From Intestinimonas massiliensis (ex Afouda et al. 2020) (lineage in GTDB: Bacteria; Bacillota; Clostridia; Oscillospirales; Oscillospiraceae): 5,693 nt of DNA. The position numbers and the translations under genes were made by a program. The notes under the pieces were generated by a model. That model saw only the letters and a list, made by a program, of their open reading frames with translations, was not told the DNA's origin and made no database searches. Below are positions 1 through 5,072 of the stretch, in pieces. The stretch is taken from the NCBI RefSeq assembly GCF_900626285.1, contig NZ_LR131147.1:2733773-2739465 (forward strand), given 5' to 3'. The stretch's first letter is position 1. Every line of letters begins with the position of its first letter.

Positions 1-173
1 ACGGTGTGGCCCATCATGTTGACCTCCACACACAGCTTGAACAGCAGAGTGCGCAGCCGGTTCTCGTTGTCCGCCAGCGTGCCCCGCAATGTGTCCACCA
101 GAGCGCGGGAGAGATATTCCGAGGTGTCCTCCGTGGCTCCGTCCGATCCACGTCCAGCCACTCCTTCCGGCAT
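1..173 (-). CDS. Unidentified ORF downstream of era, 5' part only
   Basis: An open frame follows era on the same strand and is cut by the left edge, leaving 57 complete codons. The first canonical start in the frame is an ATG at 173-171, but no good Shine-Dalgarno sequence precedes it. The frame is open further upstream into the era end, so a rarer start (for example ATT or CTG) with the AAGGA at about 229-225 is conceivable. The first ~15 residues are rich in Gly, Asp and Ala. From about residue 18 the sequence looks helical and amphipathic (EYLSRALVDTLRG, then NRLRTLLFKLCVEVNMMG), with the GC-rich third positions of the neighbouring genes, which is why I think it is coding. It is not recognisable as RecO, the usual gene after era. 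I assign no function; the start is uncertain. Confidence 0.45.
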   Translation of the reverse strand, partial: MPEGVAGRGSDGATEDTSEYLSRALVDTLRGTLADNENRLRTLLFKLCVEVNMMGHT

Positions 174-216
174 TAGCTTGACCGGATGGGCGTCATTTAT
201 CAGCGGTAAAATGTGT

Positions 217-1110
217 TCATTCGTCCTTATATCCGAAATTATGGATGAGATTGATGTTGTCTCTCCAGTTCTCCTTCACCTTCACCCAGGTCTGAAGAAA
301 GACCTTGGTGCCCATGAAGGCCTCGATGTCGGTGCGGGCCAGGGTGGAGATCTTCTTCAGCATGGCGCCCCCCTTGCCGATGATGATGCCCTTGTGGCTG
401 GCCTTCTCGCAGTAGATGGTGGCATCCAGGTCGATGATCCCGTTGTCCCGCTCGGAGAAGCGGGTGACCTCCACGGCGGTGCCGTGGGGGATCTCCTTGT
501 CCAGGCAGAGCAGCAGCTTCTCCCGAATGATTTCGGCGCACACCTGCCGCTCCGGCTGGTCGGTGATCATGTCCTCGGGGAAGAGCTGGGGGCCTTCGGG
601 GAGGAATTCCGCTAGCAGGTCCAGCAGCTCGTCCACGCCCTCGCCGTTCTTGGCGGAGATGGGCAGGATGGCGGAAAAATCGTGGGCCTGGCCGTAGGTC
701 TGCATGACCGCCAGCAGGTCGGCCTTCTCCACCGTGTCGATCTTGTTGATGACCAGCACGGAGGGCACGCCCAGCTGCTTGATGCGGGCGATGAGCTCGG
801 CCTCCGGGCCGCCGATGTGGGGGATGGGCTCCACCAGCAGCAGGATGGCGTCCACGTCGGCCACGCTCTGCCTGACCACGTTCACCATGTAGTCTCCCAG
901 CTTGGTGCGGGCCTTGTGGAGGCCCGGGGTGTCCAGAAAGACGTACTGGCAGTCGTTGCGGTTCACCACCGCGCAGATGCGGTTGCGGGTGGTCTGGGGC
1001 TTGTTGGAGACGATGGCGATCTTCTCCCCCACCAGGGCGTTGGTCAGGGTGGACTTGCCCACGTTGGGCCGGCCCACAATGCTTATCATACCGGATTTTT
1101 TGATTTCCAT
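217..1110 (-). CDS. era: GTPase Era, 30S ribosomal subunit assembly factor
   Basis: Era is an essential GTPase that binds the 3' end of 16S rRNA and helps mature the 30S subunit at the inner face of the membrane. The 297-residue product has the usual family length (~300) and all landmarks: G1/P-loop GRPNVGKS at residues 13-20, the switch I segment PQTTRNRI at 38-45, G3 DTPGL at 60-64, G4 NKID at 122-125 and G5 SAK at 152-154. The C-terminal KH RNA-binding domain carries GIIIGKGGAMLKK at 241-253 and ends in a conserved stretch around LQTWVKVKENWRDN. The ATG at 1110 is preceded by GAGG with a 7-nt spacer, and this site overlaps the stop codon of the upstream transposase-like gene, so translation may be coupled to it. 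Its TGA overlaps an ATG (ATGA), but that ATG opens only a 6-codon frame. In related genomes era commonly follows ybeY, dgkA and cdd; here only ybeY is near, separated by the RAYT. Confidence 0.98.
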   Translation of the reverse strand: MEIKKSGMISIVGRPNVGKSTLTNALVGEKIAIVSNKPQTTRNRICAVVNRNDCQYVFLDTPGLHKARTKLGDYMVNVVRQSVADVDAILLLVEPIPHIGGPEAELIARIKQLGVPSVLVINKIDTVEKADLLAVMQTYGQAHDFSAILPISAKNGEGVDELLDLLAEFLPEGPQLFPEDMITDQPERQVCAEIIREKLLLCLDKEIPHGTAVEVTRFSERDNGIIDLDATIYCEKASHKGIIIGKGGAMLKKISTLARTDIEAFMGTKVFLQTWVKVKENWRDNINLIHNFGYKDE

Positions 1111-1116
1111 AGGTGA

Positions 1117-1122
1117 TCCTCA
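1117..1122 (-). promoter_or_regulatory. era ribosome binding site overlapping the RAYT stop
   Basis: On the minus strand the sequence reads TGAGGATCACCT and then the era ATG. GAGG lies at 1121-1118, 7 nt from the start codon, and its first two bases are the last two of the TGA stop of the preceding gene (1122-1120). This fixes the era start and suggests that ribosomes finishing the RAYT can restart on era. Confidence 0.75.
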
Positions 1123-1635
1123 ACTTTCTTGAGCAATATAGTATTTGTCCTCCGCCCACTTGGCGGGGTTGGTTTCGAGATAGGTCCAGATCCGGAGATA
1201 GTCGTTCTCATCCCGGATGATGTGGTCGTAAAAGGATTTTTGCCAGACGGGCGTGCCCAGAGCCTTGGTCACCGCTTCCTTCCACCCCCGGACGATCCGG
1301 GACACCGTGGGGGCGCGCAGTGCGCGCCCGTTGTGGGCAGGCAGCGTCAGGATCATGTGGACGTGATTGGGCATGACCACATATTTGTCCACCGCAACGC
1401 CGGGATAGTGGGCGGGAATCGCCAGGAGCGCCCGTTCCGCCGCGATACCGGCGGCGGTCAGGGGTGGGAGGGGTTCGGGCGCGCAATGCGCGCCCCTACG
1501 CAGATAGAGTGCACGGTTCTTTGTGCATACCGTCACAAAATAATACCCGGCGGCGGCATAATCATACCCCTTCAGCCGCAGGGGCCTGCGGTCAGTCCCG
1601 GCCAATCCCCAATTCTCCCAGGATGGCCTCCTCAC
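1120..1635 (-). CDS. REP-associated tyrosine transposase (RAYT, Y1/HUH family)
   Basis: RAYTs are single-strand DNA endonucleases related to IS200/IS605 TnpA; they act on short REP palindromes and are often single-copy domesticated genes. The fold starts at RRPLRLKGYDY (residues 16-26) followed by YYFVTVCTKNR (31-41). The HUH metal-binding motif is PNHVHMI, with H91 and H93. The C-terminal helix WQKSFYDHIIRDENDY (131-146) holds the candidate catalytic tyrosine, most likely Y136, and the end NPAKWAEDKYY (156-166) is typical of the family. At 171 residues it looks complete. The start is unclear: the longest form begins at a GTG (1635) inside ybeY without a strong Shine-Dalgarno; a TTG at 1605, nine bases after GGGAG, would leave a short leader before the conserved domain. 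Either way the start overlaps the ybeY end and the stop overlaps the era ribosome binding site. Two REP-like palindromes lie within the frame. No terminal inverted repeats or target duplications of a classical IS were seen. Confidence 0.93.
   Translation of the reverse strand: MRRPSWENWGLAGTDRRPLRLKGYDYAAAGYYFVTVCTKNRALYLRRGAHCAPEPLPPLTAAGIAAERALLAIPAHYPGVAVDKYVVMPNHVHMILTLPAHNGRALRAPTVSRIVRGWKEAVTKALGTPVWQKSFYDHIIRDENDYLRIWTYLETNPAKWAEDKYYIAQES
1306..1330 (+). repeat. REP-like palindrome, copy 2 (inside RAYT gene)
   Basis: This 25-nt element reads CGTGG, then GGGCGCGCA-G-TGCGCGCCC, then G. The 19-nt core (1311-1329) is a perfect inverted repeat of 9-nt arms around one base and would fold into a strong GC hairpin in single-stranded DNA or RNA. 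It is the same sequence as the element at 1476-1500 on the opposite strand, with 23 of 25 positions identical, including the asymmetric flanks CGTRG and a final G. In the RAYT frame it encodes GRALRAPT (residues 103-110), between the HUH motif and the tyrosine helix. The sharing of flanks beyond the palindrome argues for a common origin rather than chance GC richness. Confidence 0.75.
1476..1500 (-). repeat. REP-like palindrome, copy 1 (inside RAYT gene)
   Basis: On the minus strand this element reads CGTAG, then GGGCGCGCA-T-TGCGCGCCC, then G. Its core at 1477-1495 is a perfect 9+1+9 inverted repeat. The only differences from copy 2 are A/G at position 4 and the central base. The two copies face each other in opposite orientation, 145 nt apart, so they could also pair with one another. 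In the RAYT frame this copy encodes RRGAHCAP (residues 46-53), just after the first conserved strand and in a stretch that varies between RAYT proteins. The GTAGGGGCG-type head resembles dispersed repeats I know from clostridial gut genomes (recollection, not checked). Confidence 0.75.
1576..1591 (-). repeat. Palindrome directly after the ybeY stop codon
   Basis: CCGCAGG-CC-CCTGCGG on the minus strand is a perfect 7-bp inverted repeat with a 2-nt centre (in practice a 6-bp stem with a 4-nt loop), starting immediately after the ybeY TGA (1594-1592). It is not followed by a T run, so it is not an intrinsic terminator. It also encodes RRPLR, the conserved opening of the RAYT domain, so the symmetry may come from the protein sequence. 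It could still act as an mRNA hairpin near the RAYT start or as a REP-like recognition site. Confidence 0.5.
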
Positions 1636-2077
1636 GTTCCCGCATCTGGGCCTTCATGGGTCCCTCATCCATGTGGTCGTAGCCCAGCAGGTGGAGCACC
1701 GAGTGGACTGCCAGATAGGCCACCTCCCGACGGGTGCCGTGGCCAAACTCCTCTCCCTGGGCCTTGGCCCGCTCCAGGGAGATCACCATGTCCCCCAGAG
1801 GCACCAGGCCGGTGCCCGGGTCGGCGTCCTCCTCTGTGGGGTTCTCCCCCGGCTGCAGGTCAAACATGGGGAAACTGAGCACGTCGGTGGGCCGGTCCAC
1901 CTGCCGCTGCTCCAGGTTGATCTGGTGGATGCCCTCGTCGTCGGTGAACAGCACGTCCACCTCGCAGGGTACCTCCACCCCTTCCGCCGCCAGGGCGGCG
2001 GGGATCACCTGCCGCAGCAGGTCGGCGTACTCCTCCGCTCCGTCTACCTCGGTCTCAATGAGAATTTCATGGTTCAC
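1592..2077 (-). CDS. ybeY: Endoribonuclease YbeY (rRNA maturation factor)
   Basis: YbeY is a zinc-dependent single-strand endoribonuclease involved in 16S rRNA 3'-end maturation, ribosome quality control and RNA turnover in the cytoplasm. The 161-residue protein has the family signature HSVLHLLGYDH at 125-135, in which H125, H129 and H135 are the metal ligands. The upstream conserved segment DRPTDVLSFPMF (61-72) and LGDMVISLERA (94-104) are also present. The start is GTG at 2077: AGGAGG lies 7 nt upstream, the GTG overlaps the stop of the preceding gene (GTGA), and a nearby ATG is out of frame. The C-terminus (EEAILGELGIGRD) looks natural, so the RAYT that follows did not truncate it. Era, another 16S maturation factor, lies downstream beyond the RAYT, in keeping with a shared role. 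Confidence 0.97.
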   Translation of the reverse strand: MNHEILIETEVDGAEEYADLLRQVIPAALAAEGVEVPCEVDVLFTDDEGIHQINLEQRQVDRPTDVLSFPMFDLQPGENPTEEDADPGTGLVPLGDMVISLERAKAQGEEFGHGTRREVAYLAVHSVLHLLGYDHMDEGPMKAQMREREEAILGELGIGRD

Positions 2078-2556
2078 GGTTCTTCCTCCTCAGGCCCTTC
2101 CACGGGCTCGTCCAGCACCCAGGGCAGATACAGGCTGATATCCAGGTCAAAGCAGGGCTCGGGAAACTCCGGCTCGATATTGTAGCGCTCATAGCCCAGC
2201 ATCATCTGGAAGGTGGGGAATTTTACCGGCGGACCCCAGGCGGAATTGCCCTGATTCTCACTCGGCTGCCCGGTCACCGCGCCTGCCACCCGCCAGCTGA
2301 TCTCGTAGAGCAATCCCTTCTCCCGCCAGCTCTCGTCGTGGTAGAGCTCGCACACATAGGTGGCCTTCTCCGGCGGGATGGACAGCCCGTCCAGGATGTT
2401 CAGGATCTCCTCCGGCAGCCGCCGCTCCTTCGCCAGAGCCAGGAAATTCCGGCAGTGGCCGCAATCGCAGCCCCACTCCTCTGCCCCGGCATACCAGTCC
2501 CGGGTGGCTTTCCCGTCCACCTCCACCGTATACCCATACCAGGTCAGACGCTTCAC
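2074..2556 (-). CDS. Unnamed CxCxxC protein between phoH and ybeY
   Basis: I do not recognise a named function for this 160-residue protein. Near the N-terminus, after a short strand-like stretch (RLTWYGYTVEVDGKA), it carries WGCDCGHCRNF at residues 28-38, giving C30, C32 and C35 in a CxCxxC arrangement. Further cysteines at 69 and 135 are isolated. The CxCxxC-RNF segment resembles one I recall from small uncharacterised proteins of gut Clostridia; it could bind a metal or be redox-active, but only three cysteines are clustered, so a fourth ligand is not obvious. There is no signal peptide or membrane segment, and the tail is strongly acidic (PVEGPEEEEP). The GTG start at 2556 overlaps the phoH stop (GTGA) and has GGAGG 8 nt upstream; its stop overlaps the ybeY start in the same way. 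This tight coupling shows it is a genuine expressed gene. It occupies the place of yqfF/pgpH in B. subtilis but bears no resemblance to that HD-domain membrane protein. Confidence 0.87.
   Translation of the reverse strand: MKRLTWYGYTVEVDGKATRDWYAGAEEWGCDCGHCRNFLALAKERRLPEEILNILDGLSIPPEKATYVCELYHDESWREKGLLYEISWRVAGAVTGQPSENQGNSAWGPPVKFPTFQMMLGYERYNIEPEFPEPCFDLDISLYLPWVLDEPVEGPEEEEP
2085..2090 (-). promoter_or_regulatory. ybeY ribosome binding site
   Basis: A full AGGAGG sits 7 nt before the GTG at 2077, inside the end of the upstream gene. It decides the GTG start over an out-of-frame ATG a few bases further on. Confidence 0.8.
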
Positions 2557-3518
2557 TTCTTGTTCCTCCGGTTCTCGTCGGCCTCGTAGGCCTTGATGAT
2601 CCGCTGGACGATGACGTGGCGCACCACGTCGGCCTCGTTCAGCTTGCAGATGGCGATGTCCTCCACCCCGTCCAGCACCCGCATGGCCTCCTTCAGGCCG
2701 GACACCGTGTCCCGGGGCAGGTCGATCTGGGTGATGTCGCCGGTGATGACGATCTTGGAGCCGAAGCCCAGGCGGGTCAGGAACATCTTCATCTGCTCCC
2801 GGCTGGTGTTCTGGGCCTCGTCCAGAATAATAAAGGAGTCGTCCAGGGTGCGGCCTCTCATGTAGGCCAGGGGGGCCACCTCGATGTTGCCCCGCTCCAC
2901 GTACTTCTGGTAGGTCTCCGGACCCAGCATTTCAAACAGGGCGTCGTACAGGGGCCGCAGGTAGGGGTCCACCTTGCTCTGGAGGTCGCCGGGCAAAAAG
3001 CCCAGCCGCTCCCCCGCCTCCACGGCGGGCCGGGTCAGGATGATCCGGTTCACCTGCTTGTCCCGGAAAGCGGCCACGGCGGCGGCCACCGCCAGGTAGG
3101 TCTTGCCGGTGCCCGCCGGGCCGATGCCCAGGGTGATGGTATTCTTCTTGATGGCGTCCACATACCGCTTCTGCCCCAAGGTCTTGGCCTTGATGGGCTT
3201 GCCCTTGGCGGTGACGCACAGAACGTCCCGGGCGATGTCGTTGATGTGCTCCTCATTGCCCGCCCGCACCAGGTTGATGATATAGCGGACGTTCTGCTCG
3301 GTGATGCTCTCCTTCCGGCCCGCCAGGCCCAGCAGGCCCTGGAGGGCCTTCACGGCGTACATCACGTTCTCCGCCTCGCCGGTCACCTTCAGCTGGTTGT
3401 CCCGGCTCACCACCGTCACACCCAGCTCCTGTTCGATCAGCTTGATATTCTCGTCAAAGGACCCGAAGACGTCGATGACGTCCTCCATCCGCTCGATATT
3501 GATGGTCTGTTCTATCAT
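2553..3518 (-). CDS. phoH: PhoH-family ATPase
   Basis: PhoH-like proteins are cytoplasmic P-loop ATPases with a helicase-like core; their role is thought to lie in RNA metabolism, consistent with frequent linkage to ybeY and era as here. The 321-residue product matches the usual length (~320). An N-terminal small domain (about residues 1-100) has the KH-like pattern LEQELGVTVVSRDNQLKVTGEA-type strands, though I only infer this from its spacing. The ATPase core contains Walker A GPAGTGKT at 133-140, Walker B FIILDEAQN at 229-237, and the conserved MRGRTLDD (220-227) and VITGDITQIDLP (257-268). I chose ATG 3518 rather than a longer frame from 3581: ATG 3518 overlaps the yqfD stop (ATGA), has GAGG 7 nt upstream, and begins with the family-like MIEQTINIE, whereas the extension is Arg-rich and lies over yqfD. 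Its own stop overlaps the next gene by 4 nt. Confidence 0.96.
   Translation of the reverse strand: MIEQTINIERMEDVIDVFGSFDENIKLIEQELGVTVVSRDNQLKVTGEAENVMYAVKALQGLLGLAGRKESITEQNVRYIINLVRAGNEEHINDIARDVLCVTAKGKPIKAKTLGQKRYVDAIKKNTITLGIGPAGTGKTYLAVAAAVAAFRDKQVNRIILTRPAVEAGERLGFLPGDLQSKVDPYLRPLYDALFEMLGPETYQKYVERGNIEVAPLAYMRGRTLDDSFIILDEAQNTSREQMKMFLTRLGFGSKIVITGDITQIDLPRDTVSGLKEAMRVLDGVEDIAICKLNEADVVRHVIVQRIIKAYEADENRRNKK
2565..2569 (-). promoter_or_regulatory. Ribosome binding site of the CxCxxC gene
   Basis: GGAGG with an 8-nt spacer to the GTG at 2556, located in the last codons of phoH. Together with the GTGA overlap it supports the GTG as the true start. Confidence 0.75.
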
Positions 3519-4744
3519 GGATCGGCCTCGTTTTCTTGTGTGTTCTCGTCGGGCACGAACCGCCCGATCTCCTCGGTGCACTCCGCCTGGAGGGTGACAC
3601 GGAGCATGCCGTCCTTCTCCACGGCGGTATAGTCGGTGCTGACGATCTTTCCCTCCCCCACCGCCTCCTCCAGGGCCTCCAGCAGGCGGCTCTCCAGCAG
3701 AGACCGGGCGGCATCGGTGTCGATCTCCATGGCGGCGGTGGTATAGGCCCGGCAGGTCTCCTTCTGGACGGTCAGGGGCATCTCCCGGCCGCCGGGGAGG
3801 GTCAGCTCCCAGACTTCGTTTATTTTATCATACTGGTCGAATGGAATTCCACTGTTTCCGAAAAAAACAAGCCGCTGGCCCAAAACTGTGGCCGACCAGC
3901 GGGTGGTCTCCTCCCCGGTGTAGGTCTTGACCCGGGTCTCCAGGGGGATCTCCGCCTCCAGGGTGCGCCAGGTGCGGGCGTACACCTTGCCCTCCGCCCG
4001 GACCTGGAGGGTGCCCAGGTCGGGGACCTCGCTGTACTGGGGGGCGGCCAGGTGGACGGTGCCCGAGATCAGGGTCTCCCCCTCCAGCACCGTGTCCCCC
4101 TCCTGCACCAGGGCCTCCCCGGACAGGGGCTCGATGCCGGTGATGATGCCGGAGGCCCGGGCCACCACGCTGCCCGTCTGGCTCAGGTCCACCACCTCCG
4201 GCTCCGGGGTGGCCTCCCGCACCAGTACCTGGGCCCGGGTGCCGTAGAGGTTGACGCTCATCCAGGACAGCTCCGGCAGCTGGAGCAGAGCCCTGGTGCG
4301 CAGCGCCTCCTCGTCCAGCCCCGGCCCGTACACCCCGGGCCGCAGGCCCTGCCGCCGCAGCTCGGTGAGGATGACGGCGGTGGGCACGCTCTCATTGCCC
4401 TCCACTTCGATGGTGAGGATGAACTGGGACAGCACACACACCGCCGTCAGGGACAGGGCCAGGCCGATGAGCAGGGCGTACCGGCGGCGGAACCGCTCCA
4501 GAAAGGCCAGGGCGCCCGACTGGCCGGCCCTGGTGACGGTGCACATGACCCGCTCCCCCAGCTCCACCGCCGCCCCGGCGCCTCCCCGGGTGACGGTGAG
4601 GCGGAGGCGGGTGGCCTCCAGCCACTCCACGTTCCAGAAGAGGATGCCCCGCTGGGCGCACAGGTTGAGGAACCGCTCGGGAAAGGCCCCCTCCACCTCC
4701 AGGCACACCTTGCCCCGGAGGGCGTTTGTCAGCCATTTCAGCAT
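3515..4744 (-). CDS. yqfD: Sporulation protein YqfD (stage IV-type membrane protein)
   Basis: YqfD is a membrane protein made in the mother cell during sporulation in Firmicutes (under sigma-E in B. subtilis); its biochemical role is not settled. At 409 residues it is close to the usual ~400. The N-terminal ~85 residues form a soluble region (LKWLTNALRGKVCLEVEG opening) ending in a basic RFRRR. A single membrane helix follows at about 90-110 (YALLIGLALSLTAVCVLSQF), and then an extracytoplasmic part that begins with a POTRA-like element (IEVEGNESVPTAVILTEL, from 112). The segment ARASGIITGIEPLSGEALVQEGDTVLEGETLISG-like, at 195-228, has the look of a biotinyl-lipoyl-type beta hairpin and is conserved in this family. 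The ATG at 4744 has AGGAGG 5 nt upstream, overlapping the yqfC stop. Its stop overlaps phoH. An AT-rich patch in the middle (about 3815-3870) stands out in this GC-rich gene but the frame stays open. Confidence 0.93.
   Translation of the reverse strand: MLKWLTNALRGKVCLEVEGAFPERFLNLCAQRGILFWNVEWLEATRLRLTVTRGGAGAAVELGERVMCTVTRAGQSGALAFLERFRRRYALLIGLALSLTAVCVLSQFILTIEVEGNESVPTAVILTELRRQGLRPGVYGPGLDEEALRTRALLQLPELSWMSVNLYGTRAQVLVREATPEPEVVDLSQTGSVVARASGIITGIEPLSGEALVQEGDTVLEGETLISGTVHLAAPQYSEVPDLGTLQVRAEGKVYARTWRTLEAEIPLETRVKTYTGEETTRWSATVLGQRLVFFGNSGIPFDQYDKINEVWELTLPGGREMPLTVQKETCRAYTTAAMEIDTDAARSLLESRLLEALEEAVGEGKIVSTDYTAVEKDGMLRVTLQAECTEEIGRFVPDENTQENEADP
3526..3529 (-). promoter_or_regulatory. 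phoH ribosome binding site
   Basis: GAGG, 7 nt before ATG 3518 and inside the last codons of yqfD. It supports the shorter phoH start and translational coupling with yqfD. Confidence 0.65.
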
Positions 4745-4749
4745 AGCGC

Positions 4750-4755
4750 CCTCCT
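4750..4755 (-). promoter_or_regulatory. yqfD ribosome binding site
   Basis: AGGAGG with a 5-nt spacer to the ATG at 4744, the best Shine-Dalgarno of the sporulation pair. It touches the yqfC stop codon (4757-4755), which indicates coupled translation of yqfC and yqfD. Confidence 0.75.
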
Positions 4756-5030
4756 CAGCTCAGGTCCACGCCCCGGATGGTGCCGGTGATGAGCAGCTGC
4801 CCGGCGTTCATGGCCCGCAGCTCCAGGCCCTCCCCCCGGACCTTTACCACCAGCTTGCCGCCGGAGATGAGGATCTCTTCACTGCCGTAGGCCAGGATGC
4901 CCTTGTGGTTCTCCATCCGCAGCTGGTGGCTGCCCGTCAGCTCGATGTGGGGCAGACCGGCCACGATCTCCCCCGGCAGATCCAGCGCCTCCGCCGTCTT
5001 TTCCAGCAGTCCTCTCCGGTTTTCCTCCAT
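4755..5030 (-). CDS. yqfC: Sporulation protein YqfC (YabP/YqfC family)
   Basis: YqfC is a small sporulation protein of the YabP/YqfC family, made with YqfD in the mother cell of Bacillus; mechanism unknown. The 91-residue product has the family's size (~93) and pattern: a charged N-terminal helix (NRRGLLEKTAEALDLP), then LPHIELTGSHQLRMENHKGILAYGSEEI at about 26-53 given here only as a range of key residues (G33, N41, H42, G44, Y48), and a closing beta-rich part with MNAGQLLITGTIRGV at 74-88. The ATG at 5030 is preceded by a weak purine run (GGGGG, 7 nt away). The yqfD start follows after 10 nt, so the two are co-translated. I see no clear sigma-E promoter in the 42 nt upstream, so transcription probably continues from cca or further up. 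Confidence 0.92.
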   Translation of the reverse strand: MEENRRGLLEKTAEALDLPGEIVAGLPHIELTGSHQLRMENHKGILAYGSEEILISGGKLVVKVRGEGLELRAMNAGQLLITGTIRGVDLS

Positions 5031-5072
5031 GGTCTCGCCCCCTTGTCTCCCATGCTTATGCGGGAGGGGGGC

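Noticed and set aside
194..213. AT-rich inverted repeat just after era (CATTTA / TAAAATG)
   Set aside because: The stem is short, AT-rich and bulged, with no T tract, so it is neither a credible terminator nor a clear regulatory element.
239..1159. Open frame of 306 codons on the minus strand overlapping era in another frame
   Set aside because: Arg/Pro/Gly/His-rich with no domain; era in the alternative frame has every GTPase and KH motif plus a good ribosome binding site.
1120..1635. Classical insertion sequence boundaries around the transposase-like gene
   Set aside because: No terminal inverted repeats, target duplication or IS200-type end hairpins were visible outside the gene; RAYT fits better than an autonomous IS.
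1129..1878. Plus-strand open frame of 249 codons opposite the RAYT and ybeY
   Set aside because: Pro/Gly-rich, spans two well-supported genes on the other strand, and shows no motif or ribosome binding site.
3519..3581. N-terminal extension of phoH from a start at 3581
   Set aside because: The added 21 residues are Arg-rich, lie wholly within yqfD and are not PhoH-like; ATG 3518 has the Shine-Dalgarno spacing and the ATGA overlap.
2616..3632. Long plus-strand open frame (338 codons) opposite phoH
   Set aside because: Its product is a His/Leu/Gly/Asp-rich low-complexity sequence, as expected when the complement of a GC-rich gene is read; phoH on the other strand has all family motifs.
3536..4789. 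Long plus-strand open frame (417 codons) opposite yqfD
   Set aside because: Gly/Leu/Gln/His-rich composition without recognisable motifs; an antisense shadow of yqfD caused by the scarcity of stop codons at high GC.
5047..5066. Possible terminator between cca and yqfC (CTCCC, 10-nt loop, GGGAG)
   Set aside because: The stem is only 5 bp with a large loop, and no T run follows on the minus strand; genes continue in the same direction.
5031..5072. Possible sigma-E promoter upstream of yqfC
   Set aside because: A GCATAAGCAT stretch vaguely recalls a -10 element, but no matching -35 at proper spacing was found; evidence is too weak for annotation.
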